The translations under genes were made by a program, and so were the position numbers. A stretch of 59,265 nt of DNA from Acidipila rosea (lineage in GTDB: Bacteria; Acidobacteriota; Terriglobia; Terriglobales; Acidobacteriaceae). The stretch is from contig NZ_SMGK01000009.1 in NCBI RefSeq assembly GCF_004339725.1, positions 1 through 59,265 on the forward strand. Direction: 5' to 3'. Shown here piece after piece: positions 35,100-45,600 of this stretch; position 1 is the stretch's first letter, and each line of letters begins with the position of its first letter. The notes under the pieces were generated by a model. That model was not told the DNA's origin. It was given only the letters and a program-made list of their open reading frames with translations, and ran no database searches.

Positions 35100-35477
35100 A
35101 TGGCGATTCTCGATGCACAGATGACTACAAAGCGCGGCAAGATTCGTGGTCGTGAGAGCCGCAATCAGACTCTCACGACCAAAGTTACCGCCACGGAATA
35201 CCGCACAGTAGAGGACGCCGCAAGGGCGGAAGCCAAGACGACTGGCGAATGGCTGCGCGACCTAGCATTGGACGCTGTTGCCTCACGAGCAGAAGGCGGG
35301 TCAGAAAAGATCATGCTGCCGGAGATTGTAGGCGTCCGTTTGCTGCTTGTGAATGCGCTGCGCTCGGTTGCTATCGGGCAAACGATGACACCAGAAGCAT
35401 TCGACAAGTTACTGGATCAGATTGGCACGGCGAAGCATGAGCTGGCCGGGAAACTCCTGGCCGAAGAAAGGAGATAA
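35100..35477 (+). CDS. Mobilisation accessory protein (MobC/TrwA-like)
   Basis: A 125-aa protein whose 'TLTTKVTATEYRTVEDAARA' and 'TTGEWLRDLALDAV' segments match the ribbon-helix-helix core of relaxosome accessory proteins that bind oriT and help the relaxase nick. The C-terminal half is helical. The ATG at 35100 has GGAG 9 bases upstream. It follows the oriT-like repeats directly and precedes the coupling protein by 4 bases, as in many mobilisation modules. Confidence 0.75.
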   Translation: MAILDAQMTTKRGKIRGRESRNQTLTTKVTATEYRTVEDAARAEAKTTGEWLRDLALDAVASRAEGGSEKIMLPEIVGVRLLLVNALRSVAIGQTMTPEAFDKLLDQIGTAKHELAGKLLAEERR

Positions 35478-35481
35478 GGCA

Positions 35482-37482
35482 ATGGCAAAGACAATGTGGG
35501 GTCGCAAAGAGACGATCATCTGGCCGCAACACCGGCCCATCTATACCCATAGCGCGATCTTCGCCGCCATCGTTCTGACGATCATGTTTGTCTATGCTCG
35601 ACTTCGGTTTGTCGGTACGCCGTTGCAGCGGTTTTATATGCCGGTCTATGTGCGTACCTCCTTCCTCGGATCACTCAGCCGGACGCATCGCAGCCAGTAC
35701 CGGATGCTCTTTCTGACGGGACGCGGTATAAAGCCAAGCCCTGCCATGACTGATGACGTAGTGCATGGAAAGACCATCGAACCGGGTGGCAGAATCATTC
35801 CGCTGGCCCTCTCCCCATCTGCCATCCAGCACGGAGACGATCTGCTCTTTCGTGGCCCAGTACGGGAATATGTGGATGCCCGGCTGTTTGACTACCTCAA
35901 GGTAGCTATCTATAAAAGTGACCTGTCGGACATGCTGAAAATCCCGCTGCTTTGCGGCGCGGGCCTCTTCCTCGCTCTGACGCCGTTCGCCGTCACCAAG
36001 GATGTGAAGCGGCAGAAGGCGCTCAAGTATGGACGGCGGCTGAAAGGCCCGGAACGGCTCACGCCGAAGGAATTCAATCATGCCGTCAAGGGCGACGGAA
36101 TCGGCTTCAAAACCGACGACATGAAGGAGATGATTCGCATTCCGGCGAAGGCCGAAGCGCAGCACATGCAGATCATCGGAGACACAGGCTCAGGCAAGTC
36201 CGCCCTGCTGTTCCAGGTGCTCCGGCAGGTGCAAGGTCGGGGAGATTCGGCCATCGTGTATGACCCGGCCCGCGAGTTCGTGAAGCGGTTCTATGACCGT
36301 GGCCGTGGGGATGTCATCCTCAATCCACTCGACGCACGCTGCCCCTATTGGGGGCCAGCCGAAGAGCTGCGCAGCCGCTCCGAAGCAAAGGCATTGGCGG
36401 CGTCTCTCTTTCAGCCGCCGCAGGATCGTAAGGGAGAGTTTTTCATCGAGTCGCCGCAGAAAATCTTTGCGTTTCTGATGGCTTACAGGCCGACGCCGGA
36501 GGAGCTGGTGCAGTGGATGTCGAACCCGGACGAGATCGACCGCCGACTGAAAGGCACGGAGCACGCGCACCTGATCGACCCGCGCGCGCAACAACAGCGT
36601 GCCGGTGTGCTCGGTTCGCTTGGGTTGGTTGCCGATAGTCTGCGCCTGCTTCCCAGGAAGGAGGAAGGCAATGGCACATGGACGGCAACGGAATGGGCTG
36701 AAAAGAGAAAGGGCTGGATCTTCATTACGTCTCTTCCGGCAGAGCGAGAAGCGCTTCGGCCCTTGCAGAGCTTATGGATTGACTGGCTGGTCTTGCGGCT
36801 CTTGAATGAGCCAACGAAAGACCAGAAGCGCGTCTGGTTCGTGATTGATGAGCTGGCGAGCTTACAGAAGTTGCCGCAGCTTCATACGGCGATTACCGAA
36901 GGGAGAAAGGGCCAGAATCCCGTCCTGCTCGGCTTCCAGGGCAAGGCACAGCTTGAGTACCTGTACGGCCATCTGGCCGAGGTAATGCTGTCGCAGCCTG
37001 CGACGAGCGTTTGGCTTACCACCAAGGAGCCAAACGCCGGGGAGTGGGTGTCGAAGTTCATCGGAAAAGTAGAGATTGAACGGCTGCGCGAGACGCACTT
37101 CGATGGGACGCGCGCCGGTCACAATTTCACCATCGAGCGGCAAGTTGAGCCGCTGGTGCTGGAGTCGGAAGTCTCCGGCCTGCCGGACCTTCATGCCTTC
37201 ATGAAATACCAAAACAAGGTCACGTACTTTTCCTTTCCATACTTCGATATGCCGGAGGTCGCCAAGCCTTTCGAGCTGCGCGAACGCCCGGATGACAAGC
37301 TCCCGTATATACCGAAGACGGAACCCGGTACGGCGGAATTGGCACAGGAGCCGCAGCCTTCCGCCGCTTCTGCCGAACCGCAGCCACAACCCAACGAGCC
37401 CGCCGCAGCGCACGAGATGCAGCAGGAAACCAGCGTGCAGGACGATACCAGCGAGCAACAGGCTCTCACGTTCAAGGGATAA
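35482..37482 (+). CDS. virD4: Type IV coupling protein (VirD4/TraD/TrwB-like)
   Basis: This 666-aa hexameric DNA pump connects the relaxosome to the secretion channel. It has N-terminal membrane segments near residues 22-38 and 150-170, Walker A 'GDTGSGKSALL' at about 233-243, 'RVWFVIDELASLQKLPQL' as Walker B, and 'GFQGKAQLEYLYG'. A Pro/Glu/Gln-rich C-terminal tail follows. The ATG at 35482 has AAAGGAGATAAG upstream. It is directly followed by the relaxase gene. Confidence 0.95.
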   Translation: MAKTMWGRKETIIWPQHRPIYTHSAIFAAIVLTIMFVYARLRFVGTPLQRFYMPVYVRTSFLGSLSRTHRSQYRMLFLTGRGIKPSPAMTDDVVHGKTIEPGGRIIPLALSPSAIQHGDDLLFRGPVREYVDARLFDYLKVAIYKSDLSDMLKIPLLCGAGLFLALTPFAVTKDVKRQKALKYGRRLKGPERLTPKEFNHAVKGDGIGFKTDDMKEMIRIPAKAEAQHMQIIGDTGSGKSALLFQVLRQVQGRGDSAIVYDPAREFVKRFYDRGRGDVILNPLDARCPYWGPAEELRSRSEAKALAASLFQPPQDRKGEFFIESPQKIFAFLMAYRPTPEELVQWMSNPDEIDRRLKGTEHAHLIDPRAQQQRAGVLGSLGLVADSLRLLPRKEEGNGTWTATEWAEKRKGWIFITSLPAEREALRPLQSLWIDWLVLRLLNEPTKDQKRVWFVIDELASLQKLPQLHTAITEGRKGQNPVLLGFQGKAQLEYLYGHLAEVMLSQPATSVWLTTKEPNAGEWVSKFIGKVEIERLRETHFDGTRAGHNFTIERQVEPLVLESEVSGLPDLHAFMKYQNKVTYFSFPYFDMPEVAKPFELRERPDDKLPYIPKTEPGTAELAQEPQPSAASAEPQPQPNEPAAAHEMQQETSVQDDTSEQQALTFKG

Positions 37483-37491
37483 GGAGCCGTC

Positions 37492-40242
37492 ATGTTGAAC
37501 ATCTCGAAACCGCTCTCGGCAGGACAGGCGCAGACTTACCACGCTAAGGAGTTCACCGCCGCTGAGCAGAACTATTGGAAGCAGGGCGACACCATTCAGG
37601 GTGAGTGGCATGGAAAGCTGGCCTCTGAGTTCGGTTTATCGGGAGCCGTAGGCGCGGAAGAGTTTGCCCGTCTATCGGAGGGGCAACACCCTGAGACCGG
37701 TAAGCAGTTGGTCTCCCATCGCGTCGTCCACGAGTACCGTAACGCCCAGGGAGAGATGGTTTCGCCGGTCGAACACCGCGCCGGGTGGGACGCTACGTTT
37801 TCCGCGCCGAAATCCATCTCTCTGACCGCCCTTGTCGGTGGCGATGACCGGGTGCGCGAAGCACACCGCGAGGCCGTCAACATCGCCTTGAGTGAGTTGG
37901 AAAAGTACACGCAGGCCCGCATCGGCGGCAACAATCCTGCCGAGACGACCGGAAAGTTTGCAGCGGCGAAGTTCGAGCATGACACCGCACGTCCGGTCGA
38001 TGGTTACGCTGCGCCGCAGCTCCACACGCACGTCGTTATCTTCAATATGACCGAACGCGACAACGGAAAGATGCGAGCCTTGCAGCCGCACTCGCTCTTT
38101 GAGAGCCAGCAGTTCGCTACCGCTGTCTACCAATCTCATCTGACCTACAAGTTGCGCGAACTTGGCTATGAAATCGAGGCCGGCAAGAGTGGAGCACCTG
38201 ACGTAAAAGGCTACACACCGGCCTATCTTGAGGCATCCAGCCCGCGCCGCCAGCAGATCGAAGAAGCCCTCTCGCGCAGCGGGTTTGCTGGACCGGAGGC
38301 TGCGCAGATTGCGGCACACAACACACGCGATAAGAAGGTCATTCTATCTCCCGATCAAATCCTGGCCGCACACAAACAGATTGCCGATGAATTCGGAAAT
38401 CAGGCTGACAGGGTTGTGGCCGAGGCGCGGCAGCGTAGACAGGAGCAGGCCCAGCAGCAGCCTGCAAAAGAGCGTCAGCAGCAGGTGCGCGAAGCCGTGA
38501 CCTTCGCCCGCGATAAGGGCTTCGAGCGTGAGGCCGTCGTCGATGAACGCGCCCTCTACGTGGATGCCTTACGCCGTGGCATGGGCGAGATGACCTACCC
38601 GGAGGTGCGCGCCAGCTTCGAGGCACGTATCGCCTCCGGCGAGTTCAAACAAATCCCCGACGACGGCTCCAAAGCCGGACGCAGGTTCACCACTGCGGCG
38701 ACCATCCTCGCGGAGAGTGAAATCGTGCAGAAGGTGCGGGACGGACAAAGCCGCGCACCGCAGATTATGGGGATTGAAAGCGCAATCCCGCTCGTAGATT
38801 CGCGTCCTCATTTCAACGCCGCACAGAAGCGGGTCATCGAAGAAGTTCTTACTTCCTATGACCACGTGCAGGGATTGCAGGGACGAGCAGGCTCAGGCAA
38901 GACCTCGGTCCTCGAAGCCATACGCGAAGGGGCGGAGAAAAATGGCTATGCCGTGGAAGGATTCGCGCCGACATCGCGCGCTGCGAAGCAGCTCCGCGAT
39001 GCGGGAATTAAGGCGGACACATTGCAACGCTTCCTCGGGGGCGGCGGCCTGCAGGCCGACGGCGGTGATCCCGCGAGAAGGCATCTCTACATGGTCGATG
39101 AATCCTCCCTGGCATCGACGCAGCAGATGCATGATTTTCTGAATAAGATTGGCCCGCAGGACAAGGTTCTGTTGATTGGCGATACGCGCCAGCATCAGGG
39201 GGTGGACGCCGGGAAGCCTTTCGAGCAGTTGCAGGAAGCGGGCATGAGGACGGCGCAGCTTGACCAGATCATGCGCCAGAAAGACCCTGAATTGCTGAGA
39301 GCTGTTGAGCATCTGTCCAACAACGAAACCGCTGTAGGTGTAGAAATGCTTTCCCGGCAGGGGCGTATCAGAGAGATCGTTGACCCGCAGGAACGTGTCG
39401 CTGCCATCGCCAAAGACTATGCCACGCATCCCGAAAATACGCTTATCGTATCGCCGGATAACGCTTCGCGCCGCGCCATCAATCAGGCCGTGAGGCAGGA
39501 GTTGCAGGCGCTAGGCGTCGTAGACAGCAAAGATCACTCCATGCGAGTTCTCGCGCCGCGCAACGACATGACTGGAGCTGACCGCGAGTGGGCCGCTCGC
39601 TATCAGCCGGGAGATGTTCTCCATTACGTGCGTGGCAGCAAGGAGCATGATATCGAGGCCAGAAGCTATGCCCAGGTAGTGACGACGAGTGCACCTGAAA
39701 ACCTCGTCACCGTGCGAAAGGCGGACGGCCAGCAAGTGACCTATGACCCCTCACGGTTGCGCGGCATCGCGGCCTACCGCGAGATCGAGCGCGAATTTTC
39801 GGTTGGAGACAAGATCCAATTTACGGCTCCGTCGAGAGACTTGCAGGTAGCCAATCGTGACCTCGGCACAATCCAGCACATCGGCGAGGACGGCACGATC
39901 AGTATTCGCATGGACGGCGGAAAAGACAGGATTGTGCGCTTCGACGCGAATAGCATGAGACACCTCGATCATGGGTACGCTGTCACTTCACATAGCTCAC
40001 AGGGACTCACATCCGAACGCGTGATCGTCAACATGGACACTGAAGTTCATCCTGAGCTGATGTCCAGCAGGTTCGCTTATGTATCGGTCTCCCGCGCCTC
40101 GCATGACGCGCAGATTTACACCAATGATGCCGCTTCGCTCGCTGGCAAACTCAGCCAGGACGTGAGCAAGAGTGCGGCGATCAGTTTTGGCAATGCACAA
40201 AGCAATGCGATGGGACAAGGATTGGTTCTCACACCGCGATGA
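37492..40242 (+). CDS. MobF-family relaxase-helicase (TrwC/TraI-like)
   Basis: A 916-aa bifunctional enzyme that nicks oriT, stays bound to the 5' end and unwinds the donor strand. The N-terminal relaxase has Tyr16 and Tyr28 in the positions of the TrwC catalytic tyrosines and a metal site 'PQLHTHVVIFN' (His178, His180, probably with His164). The C-terminal superfamily-1 helicase shows 'GLQGRAGSGKTSVLEA' near residue 463, 'YMVDESSLAS', 'LIGDTRQHQGV' and 'GYAVTSHSSQGLTSERVIV'. Length is typical. It ends 7 bases before a convergent PIN gene. Confidence 0.95.
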   Translation: MLNISKPLSAGQAQTYHAKEFTAAEQNYWKQGDTIQGEWHGKLASEFGLSGAVGAEEFARLSEGQHPETGKQLVSHRVVHEYRNAQGEMVSPVEHRAGWDATFSAPKSISLTALVGGDDRVREAHREAVNIALSELEKYTQARIGGNNPAETTGKFAAAKFEHDTARPVDGYAAPQLHTHVVIFNMTERDNGKMRALQPHSLFESQQFATAVYQSHLTYKLRELGYEIEAGKSGAPDVKGYTPAYLEASSPRRQQIEEALSRSGFAGPEAAQIAAHNTRDKKVILSPDQILAAHKQIADEFGNQADRVVAEARQRRQEQAQQQPAKERQQQVREAVTFARDKGFEREAVVDERALYVDALRRGMGEMTYPEVRASFEARIASGEFKQIPDDGSKAGRRFTTAATILAESEIVQKVRDGQSRAPQIMGIESAIPLVDSRPHFNAAQKRVIEEVLTSYDHVQGLQGRAGSGKTSVLEAIREGAEKNGYAVEGFAPTSRAAKQLRDAGIKADTLQRFLGGGGLQADGGDPARRHLYMVDESSLASTQQMHDFLNKIGPQDKVLLIGDTRQHQGVDAGKPFEQLQEAGMRTAQLDQIMRQKDPELLRAVEHLSNNETAVGVEMLSRQGRIREIVDPQERVAAIAKDYATHPENTLIVSPDNASRRAINQAVRQELQALGVVDSKDHSMRVLAPRNDMTGADREWAARYQPGDVLHYVRGSKEHDIEARSYAQVVTTSAPENLVTVRKADGQQVTYDPSRLRGIAAYREIEREFSVGDKIQFTAPSRDLQVANRDLGTIQHIGEDGTISIRMDGGKDRIVRFDANSMRHLDHGYAVTSHSSQGLTSERVIVNMDTEVHPELMSSRFAYVSVSRASHDAQIYTNDAASLAGKLSQDVSKSAAISFGNAQSNAMGQGLVLTPR

Positions 40243-40249
40243 ACCTTGT

Positions 40250-40732
40250 CTAAGCATCCCTCATTGAGACGGCCGCCTGAGAGGCATCAACAATGCACAC
40301 GTCTATCGCGTTTTTGATTCGCTGCCGAACTGTAGGAGGGATGTCATTGAAGTCGTGCGAAACAAGAACTTTCTCGTCAGAATTATGAGCTATAAAGACG
40401 AAGGTTCTATCGGGACCATCAGGAATCTGCTGCAATATGTGGCGCTTCGCGGCCTGTGGAACTTTTCTAGGCAGCATCGCAACCCGGCCAGTCCGGGCAA
40501 GGTATCCCACTAGCGCATATCCCAGCGATCCATCGCGCAAATGTGCAATGTATTCACGTCCGATGATGCTACGGTTCTTCGACTCTTCAAGATCAAACCC
40601 CTCATCAACGCAAAGTTTTGACTCTCCGTCGTTAAGAAGTTCAATCAGCATTTGGCAGCTTGCCTGTCTTTGCTCTTGCTGATTTTCCGCATGAAGAAAA
40701 ATGTTTGTGTCGATCACAATATCCGTTAGCAT
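40250..40732 (-). CDS. PIN-domain protein paired with a DUF3696 ATPase
   Basis: A 160-aa PIN protein with Asp8 ('IVIDTNIF'), an acidic 'DEGFDLEESK' segment around residue 43-50, Asp108 ('GPDRTFVFIAHNS') and Asp127 ('VSHDFND'). The metal-binding set suggests an active nuclease. It follows the ATPase gene by only 4 bases, so the two form an operon. There is no antitoxin, so the ATPase, not a VapB, is the likely control partner. Confidence 0.75.
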   Translation of the reverse strand: MLTDIVIDTNIFLHAENQQEQRQASCQMLIELLNDGESKLCVDEGFDLEESKNRSIIGREYIAHLRDGSLGYALVGYLARTGRVAMLPRKVPQAAKRHILQQIPDGPDRTFVFIAHNSDEKVLVSHDFNDIPPTVRQRIKNAIDVCIVDASQAAVSMRDA

Positions 40733-40736
40733 AGCG

Positions 40737-42119
40737 TCACCTCACCACTGGCGACTTAGCCAACGTTTTCGCTCTCTGCGACTGGGCGGACGCCAGTGCT
40801 AACGACTCACGTAGGCTGTCCTCAAAGAAGCCTTTGGGCCATGTGTCCGGCTGAATCTTGCCATCGGATTCCAGGGGAATGTTTTGAATTGTTGAGACAC
40901 CATCTTTTTTCTCGACGAAATACAGTGCAACGTCTTGTGGTTTAATTTGCTGGTTTGCGATCAGCCGCCGAAGCCGCAGAAGGAGATGTTCACTATGTGT
41001 CTCCACAATCACGCGTTGGTCATTGTTAGCCATTTCGACGAATAGATCGGCGAGCGCGTATTGCAGGCGAGGATTGAGGTGGATTTCCGGTTGTTCCGCG
41101 ATCGTCAGACTTCTTGTGGGAGCGGTTAAAGCTTGAACGATCAATGGCAGAACTTGTGAGGCACCAAAGCCTGAATCAGCGATATTAGTGACACGAGAAC
41201 CTGTCGAATCAACGAAGAATAATGAGAAGAGTTGGCCATCGGAAAGATTCCTCAATTTCAACTCGCGACCAAAGTCAAACTGTCTTACCCAATGATTGAG
41301 CTTCGTCTGAATCGTAGGCATCTGCCTGCGGAGAAGGTTCGCCATGTGCTCACCATGTGAGCCAACTGAGGCAGGCATATCATTTGAGACCTCGTAATAC
41401 CTACGAGGTCTGTCTCGCAAGGGACCGATATATGCGAGGTCGCTCAATACGTACCGCAATTCTTCGTTCATAATCCCGAGCGCGGTCAGATACATAGAAA
41501 ATGGCTTTGAAAAATTAACTTCTATTTTCTTCTCTAAATTGTCTTTGACCTGTGTACCGCGTATTGCCCGTGCGGGTGTAAAAAGGAAATTCAACGGCTT
41601 ACTCGTCTGTGCTGCGTCGAGTTCACGTCCCTGTAGTTTGATCCAATCACTGGCGAAGCTGTATTTCCCGTCCTTTCTCAGCGTCTGAGAAAACAGCGGT
41701 CGATTATGCACATCTTGGAGCTCAAATCGAGAAAGAACAGGTTCTTCCGATTGCGTATCAGAAGACACGGAAAATTCTATTGCTCCAGGAGGGTATGTTC
41801 CGAGTTTGCCGAGCTTTCTCCTTGTTTGAACATGCGGATGAAACCGAAATCCGAAGGACATTTCCTGTGAAAGGTCGCCGTTGTGGACAATGTCCTTATA
41901 GAATCCAAGGTCTATATTGGGGCCACGGGTGACGAGTGGAGCGGTCGCCTCACGTGATGACATGGTCTGATCCATCAGCAACAACGGGCTCACGATGCTC
42001 GACTTGCCTGAATTATTGGGGCCGATAATTATCGTCAGCGGCTTCAGAACGATCCAGCCAGTATCCCGAAAAGCTCGATAATTCTTCCAGCGAAGTTCAT
42101 AGTTGACGTGAAGGCTCAA
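40737..42119 (-). CDS. ABC/OLD-like ATPase with C-terminal DUF3696
   Basis: A 460-aa ATPase of the AAA_15/AAA_21 type. Walker A is 'IIGPNNSGKSS' (32-41), with a signature-like 'SGFGASQVLPLI' (~316-327), Walker B 'IAEQPEIHLNP' (~340-350) and H-loop 'ETHSEHLLLRL' (~373-383). The last ~60 residues ('DGVSTIQNIPL', 'PDTWPKGFFEDSL') match DUF3696. The TTG at 42119 has GGAG 5 bases upstream; an earlier TTG at 42140 is possible. It is operonic with the PIN gene and is likely a sensor ATPase of a defence pair. Confidence 0.82.
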   Translation of the reverse strand: MSLHVNYELRWKNYRAFRDTGWIVLKPLTIIIGPNNSGKSSIVSPLLLMDQTMSSREATAPLVTRGPNIDLGFYKDIVHNGDLSQEMSFGFRFHPHVQTRRKLGKLGTYPPGAIEFSVSSDTQSEEPVLSRFELQDVHNRPLFSQTLRKDGKYSFASDWIKLQGRELDAAQTSKPLNFLFTPARAIRGTQVKDNLEKKIEVNFSKPFSMYLTALGIMNEELRYVLSDLAYIGPLRDRPRRYYEVSNDMPASVGSHGEHMANLLRRQMPTIQTKLNHWVRQFDFGRELKLRNLSDGQLFSLFFVDSTGSRVTNIADSGFGASQVLPLIVQALTAPTRSLTIAEQPEIHLNPRLQYALADLFVEMANNDQRVIVETHSEHLLLRLRRLIANQQIKPQDVALYFVEKKDGVSTIQNIPLESDGKIQPDTWPKGFFEDSLRESLALASAQSQRAKTLAKSPVVR

Positions 42120-42356
42120 GGTAGCTCCGAAGTAGCGCAATGGCGCGGGTCAGGCAAGTTCCGATGCCGTGTCGGGCATGAAAATGGATGCAATCGGTAC
42201 TATTAGAAATCCACGAAATTATACCTGACCGCACCACAAACGGTTTCTGTCGGCAGGAGCTACGCCATCCCTGAATGCCAAAACCACGTCTGGTCATGGT
42301 TCCTCATTTGGGAGTGGACTGTAGAGTTTACGTTCCAAATACGGGACCACGAAATC
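42120..42356. other. Intergenic region between ATPase and mutasome operons
   Basis: About 240 bases without a convincing gene. It must carry the promoter of the ATPase-PIN operon on the minus strand. No terminator or repeat stands out. Confidence 0.4.
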
Positions 42357-42647
42357 TCAGCGCGGAACATCTCCATCTGTCGCTACATACCACGGGACTT
42401 CACGAGAACGGAACAACTCGGGATGCCTCGTCGTCAGGTGTGAAAGCACCGTCCGCGCGATTCGCACGCTGTGTTCAATCTCCTTGTCCCACTCAGCATT
42501 GGACAGTCCCTCGCTATGAGTCGCAGGCCACTTCGCAGTTCTGATTCCTAGAACCAGACTGGCAGCGATTGCAAGCGTCGGCCCCAAGCGCTCCTGTTCC
42601 ACTTCCTTCCGAAAACCGCCCACGCGCGACCCATTAGTGGAAGTCAT
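42357..42647 (-). CDS. Small hypothetical protein at the end of the mutasome operon
   Basis: This 96-aa protein is not recognised. Its ATG at 42647 overlaps the dnaE2 3' end by 14 bases, so it is likely translated with dnaE2. A helical segment 'DKEIEHSVRIARTVLSHLTT' and 'EQERLGPTLAIAASLVLG' can be seen. It may be an accessory of the mutasome or unrelated. Confidence 0.5.
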   Translation of the reverse strand: MTSTNGSRVGGFRKEVEQERLGPTLAIAASLVLGIRTAKWPATHSEGLSNAEWDKEIEHSVRIARTVLSHLTTRHPELFRSREVPWYVATDGDVPR

Positions 42648-45600
42648 GCGACTCTACCTCCAATCCGCGCTGCGGCAACGGAGACATGCGCGTGGAACGT
42701 ACATGGACGACTCCGCCGTCATTCTGGAGCGGTCCTTCCAGGCTGATGAATTTGCAGAGCACCACCGTCTCACGATTCCGCTCAAAGAACTCTTTCGTGA
42801 CCATCACATTGAAGATGCCCGTCTCATCCGCGATGGACATGAAGACCATTCCATTCGCCGTGCCGGGTCGCTGCTTTACAATCGCCAGGCCGGCCGTGCG
42901 CACGTAGTCTCCCGTCTTTCTGCGTTGCAAGTCCGAAGCTGTGAGAAAGCCCCGGCACCGCAGCTCTTTGCGACGGTAGTGCATCGGGTGATGGCCTACC
43001 GTCAGTCCCATCCCTGCATAGTCCGCAACCAATCTTTCCTCATCGCTCATGGAGTCGAGCGGCAAGGATGCGTCCTCTTCTTTTAGCCAATTGCTCTGCT
43101 GGCGCAAGAGCGGCCCTTCGAGCTTGCCCGCACGTTCCACTTGCCAGAGTGCATCCCGGCGATGTGCAACTCCCTCCAGTTGATTGAGCGCCCCGATGCG
43201 GGCAAGGAGCGCCAGCTCCCCACGACTCAGGGACGCCACACGCAGGGTCAAATCTTCTATCGAGCGGAAGATGCCGCCTTCCGTACGGGCCTTCACCAAT
43301 GCTTCGGCAACATGCTTCCGCAGTCCCTTTGCGTATCCCAGACCAAGACGCAACGATTTGCTGAAATCGGCCTCATGTTCTATCGAGCACTGCCAGTCGG
43401 AGACCTGCACGTCGATGGCTTTCACGCGCAGGCCATGCCGTCGCGCATCTTCCACAATCACAGCGGCGCTATAGAAGCCCATCGGTTGGTTGTTCAGGAG
43501 CGCAGCCGTGAACGCAGCCAAGTAGCGTTCCTTGATGTACGCGGACTGATACGCGATCATCGCAAAGCTCGCCGCATGAGATTCTGGGAAGCCATACAGA
43601 GCGAAAGCACCGATCTGCTCAATAACTTGTTCCTGTATCTCAGGGGCGATTCCGTTCGCCGTCATGCCGGAACGCATCTTCGACTCCAGATTCTTCATAC
43701 GTTGCCAGGACCGACGCATCCCAACGGCGCGGCGCAGTTCATCGGCATCAGATGCGCTGAAGTTCGCAATCGCCATCACCATCATGAGCAACTGCTCCTG
43801 AAACAGCGGAACACCTTTGGTCCGCTTCAATGGCTTTTCGAGCGCCGGATGCAAATACGTCACCGGCTCGATACCTTGGCGTCGCCGGATATACGGGTGC
43901 ATCATCTTTCCCACGATGGGGCCGGGACGGATAATGGCGACCTGCACTACGAGGTCGTAAAACTTTTCAGGGCAGTTCTTCGGAAGCGATGCCATCTGCG
44001 CGCGTGACTCCACCTGAAACATCCCGATGGTGTCTGCACGTTGCAGCGTGCAATACACACGATCGTCCTGTGGGAGCTGCGCAAGGTCGATCTCATCTCC
44101 GTAATGCTCAGGGATGAGTTCGGTACAGTCCTTGAGCACGGCCATCATGCCCAGGCCGAGGACATCGACCTTAATCATGTGCATGTCCGCGCAATCTTCC
44201 TTGTCCCACTGAATCACCGTGCGGCCCGGCATGGATGCCCGTTCCAACGGCACAACCCGATTCAGTTGCCCTTGGCAGATCACCATGCCCCCGGAGTGTT
44301 GTCCGAGGTGACGTGGCAGGTCTTGAATGCGTGTACAGAGTTCAAGGTATTTGGCAATGCGCGGGTTCGAGATGTCGAATCCCGCTTTATCGAACGAGTG
44401 CGCCATCGTGTCCGTAGGGCCGCGCCACTCAAAATGACTCACCAGCCCGGACAGCCGCCGCAGAGCTTCGCGGTCGAAGCCGAGCGTCTTTCCTACTTCG
44501 TTCGCAGAGGACTTCCCGCGATAGGTGATGACGTTGGCACACATCGCCGCGCCGAGTTCACCATAGCGCTCATAGATGTATTGAATCGCTTGTTCGCGTT
44601 TGTCTCCCGAGGGCAGATCGAGGTCGATGTCCGGCCATTCGTTTCGGCTCTCGTTGAGGAACCGCTCGAACAGCAGTTCCATGCCGACCGGGTCCACGAC
44701 CGTAATTTCGAGCGCGTAGCAGACGGCCGAGTTGGCGGCGCTGCCACGGCCTTGAATGAGAATCCCGTTCCGCTTGCAGAACTGAACGATATCCCAAACG
44801 ATCAAAAAATAACCTGCAAAGCCCAGCTTCGCTATGAGCGAGAGTTCGTGTTCCACCTGCTTACGCGCTCGTGCCATCAGATCGGCGTTTCGCTTCGGGC
44901 CATATCGACGGAGTACGCCCTCTTCCACTCGTTTGCGTAGGAAGGAGTCCATCGTGTCGCCGGGCGGCACTGGATACGCGGGAAACTGATAGCCGAGGTT
45001 GTCGAGCTGGAATTCGAGGCGCGACGACAGTTCCACGGTGTTGTTTGTTGCTCCCGGCACATCGCGGAAAAGATTCACCATCTCCTGCGCGGAGCGAAGA
45101 TGACGCTGCCCGTTCACCGCCAGCAGGCGTCCCGCATGATCGAGCGTGGTGTGATGACGAATCGCGGTGAAGAGGTCCAGCACCTCACGTTCGTAGGCCG
45201 TGGCGTAGCGAACGCCGTTCGTTGCGATGACCGGCAGCTTGAGAGATTGCGCAAGATCAATCGCAACCTGATTCCGCCACTCTTCCTCACGCTCCTGGTG
45301 CCGCTGTAATTCGACATACACATTGCGCGGACCATAGACAGAGACCAGCTTCTCCAGCGTTTCCCGGCCCGCCTCCGCACCACCTTTGACGAGTGCAGCG
45401 GCTAATGGCCCTTCATCGCCTCCAGTCAGGCAGACCAGACCTTCGGAAAACTCCTGAAGATCGCGAAGCAATGCAGAGCCTTCCGCTTTGCCTTTCTCCC
45501 GCAACTTGAATCGTGTCGTGAGTTGACAAAGGTTTTGATACCCGGTCTGCGATTCGCAAAGCAGAGAGACCCGCGCCGGTTCGATGCCGAATTGATGCGG

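Noticed and set aside
43141..44940. Long plus-strand open frames opposite dnaE2
   Set aside because: They are antisense to well-conserved DnaE2 motifs and reflect GC-rich codon structure.
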